A stretch of DNA of 64,000 bases. Origin: Mycolicibacterium litorale (lineage in GTDB: Bacteria > Actinomycetota > Actinomycetes > Mycobacteriales > Mycobacteriaceae). A program made the position numbers and the translations under genes. Positions 63,275-64,000 of this stretch are shown piece by piece; the first letter of the stretch is position 1, and each line of letters begins with the position of its first letter. Below the pieces are notes generated by a model, which was given only the letters and a program-made list of their open reading frames with translations, made no database searches and was not told the DNA's origin. The stretch covers positions 2,108,001 through 2,172,000 of the forward strand of contig NZ_AP022586.1 in assembly GCF_010731695.1 (NCBI RefSeq), given 5' to 3'.

Positions 63275-64000
63275 CTATCGTGCCACGCCGGCCGTGGCCA
63301 GCGCGGCCACCGCCCTGGTGGCCGACGCCACGCACGCGGGCACCCCGATGCCGTCCAGATAGCCACCGGCGACGGCCACCTCGCGCGGCAGCCCGGCCCG
63401 CACGTCGGCGACCAGGTCGGCGTGGCCGGGCCCGTACTGCGGCATCGCGTCGATCCACCGGTGCACGTGGCTGTCGACGGGCTCGGCGTCGATGCCGAAG
63501 ACGGTCGCCAGATCGGCGGCGGCCCACGACAGCAGGTCCTCGTCTCCCGCGCTGCGGGCAAGATCGTCACCGAAGCGGCCGTAGGACAGCCGCACGAGTT
63601 CGACGTTGCCGCGCTGGCCCCACTTGCGCGACGACAGCGTGATCGCCTTGGCGCGCAGACGTCGCTGCGGGTCGTCGGTGGCGACCAGCACGCCGGACTG
63701 CTGGGGCAGGGGTGTGCCGCCCGGCAGCGCCAAGGCGACCACCGCCGCCGAGGCCACCGCAATGCGCCGCGCGGCCGCCGCCGTGCGCGGGGCGATGTGC
63801 TCGACCAGCCCCGGCAGCCGCGGTGCGGGCACCGCCAGCACCACGGCGTCGGCCGGCCAGCGGTTGCCCTCGTCGTCGAGCAGTTCCACACCGCGGCCCG
63901 TCCGGTCGACCCGCTGCACGGCGACCTGCGCCCAGTGCAGTCCGGCCTGGCGGCGCAGCGCATCGAGCAGCACGGTGTATCCGCCGTCGACCGCGCCGAA
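63275..64000 (-). CDS. hemY: Coproporphyrinogen/protoporphyrinogen oxidase HemY (N-terminal part outside window)
   Basis: FAD enzyme that oxidises the porphyrinogen ring. The last 242 codons are visible, running off the right edge. It begins [18 protein letters not shown] (the substrate-binding GG motif), then [23 protein letters not shown] and [19 protein letters not shown]. It ends [28 protein letters not shown], the conserved FAD-binding C-terminal helix. Followed by hemQ after 4 bp; in M. tuberculosis hemE would be upstream. Confidence 0.93.
   Translation of the reverse strand, partial: FGAVDGGYTVLLDALRRQAGLHWAQVAVQRVDRTGRGVELLDDEGNRWPADAVVLAVPAPRLPGLVEHIAPRTAAAARRIAVASAAVVALALPGGTPLPQQSGVLVATDDPQRRLRAKAITLSSRKWGQRGNVELVRLSYGRFGDDLARSAGDEDLLSWAAADLATVFGIDAEPVDSHVHRWIDAMPQYGPGHADLVADVRAGLPREVAVAGGYLDGIGVPACVASATRAVAALATAGVAR

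Overview
The window is GC-rich actinobacterial chromosome, almost certainly from a fast-growing Mycobacterium (Mycolicibacterium-type). Evidence: a full mycolyl/PIM envelope gene set (pimA, patA, pgsA, aftC), a carboxylic acid reductase of the FadD9 type, HemQ plus a HemY-type oxidase, a PGRS glycine-repeat protein, GTG starts and many GTGA/ATGA stop-start overlaps. Gene order follows two blocks I recall from M. tuberculosis: secD-yajC-gabT-car-ruvBAC ... yebC-pdxT-tesB-pdxS-Nudix-pimA-patA-pgsA-HIT-thrS (Rv2587c to Rv2614c) at 1-38.5 kb, and clpC2-GNAT-zapE-ribD-lipoprotein-aftC-msrB ... hemQ-hemY (Rv2667 to Rv2677c) at 50-64 kb. Orthology is from memory of those loci, not from a search.

Layout. 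0-12 kb: secD (cut by the left edge) and yajC leftward; gabT plus an aminobutyraldehyde-type dehydrogenase rightward (putrescine/GABA use); a membrane protein; car with a palindromic operator over its promoter; ruvC-ruvA-ruvB leftward. 12-14 kb: two tandem paralogous small membrane proteins, then a divergent TetR/alpha-beta hydrolase pair with a shared operator. 14-24 kb: an accessory ten-gene leftward catabolic operon (permease, two SDRs, ureohydrolase, deacetylase/cyclic imidase-like enzyme, Rieske oxygenase, its ferredoxin reductase, PucR regulator, FmdB, formamidase). This is the best candidate for an undescribed pathway: oxygenase-started breakdown of a nitrogen-containing small molecule to ammonia and a carbon acid. 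24-30 kb: polyprenyl synthase, yebC, a second TetR/CocE-hydrolase pair with a perfect operator, and a broken 13E12-type HNH gene. 29.6-38.5 kb: vitamin B6 genes, tesB, and the tightly coupled thrS-HIT-pgsA-patA-pimA-Nudix operon.

38.5-42.8 kb: small envelope and thioesterase genes, DUF1990, a GAF-ANTAR RNA-binding regulator, and a holin-like/DUF3618 pair. 42.8-46.8 kb: two cell-surface genes in series, a secreted protein with a duplicated core and acidic repeat tail, and a PGRS protein in which the PE domain is replaced by a signal anchor. 47.5-48.1 kb: four tRNA genes. 48-52 kb: a small secreted protein, AraC regulator, SRPBCC protein, clpC2 with two identical palindromic operators, an ECF sigma factor coupled to ogt, and an MPT63-like secreted protein. 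52-64 kb: GNAT, zapE, a twice-deleted ribD remnant, a protease-like lipoprotein lacking its catalytic serine, aftC, msrB, a GGDEF-EAL protein, an arylsulfatase, hemQ and hemY (cut by the right edge).

Most strong signals beyond genes are palindromes: five operator-like sites in promoters and several perfect hairpins serving as terminators. No CRISPR array, insertion sequence, integrase or prophage was seen.
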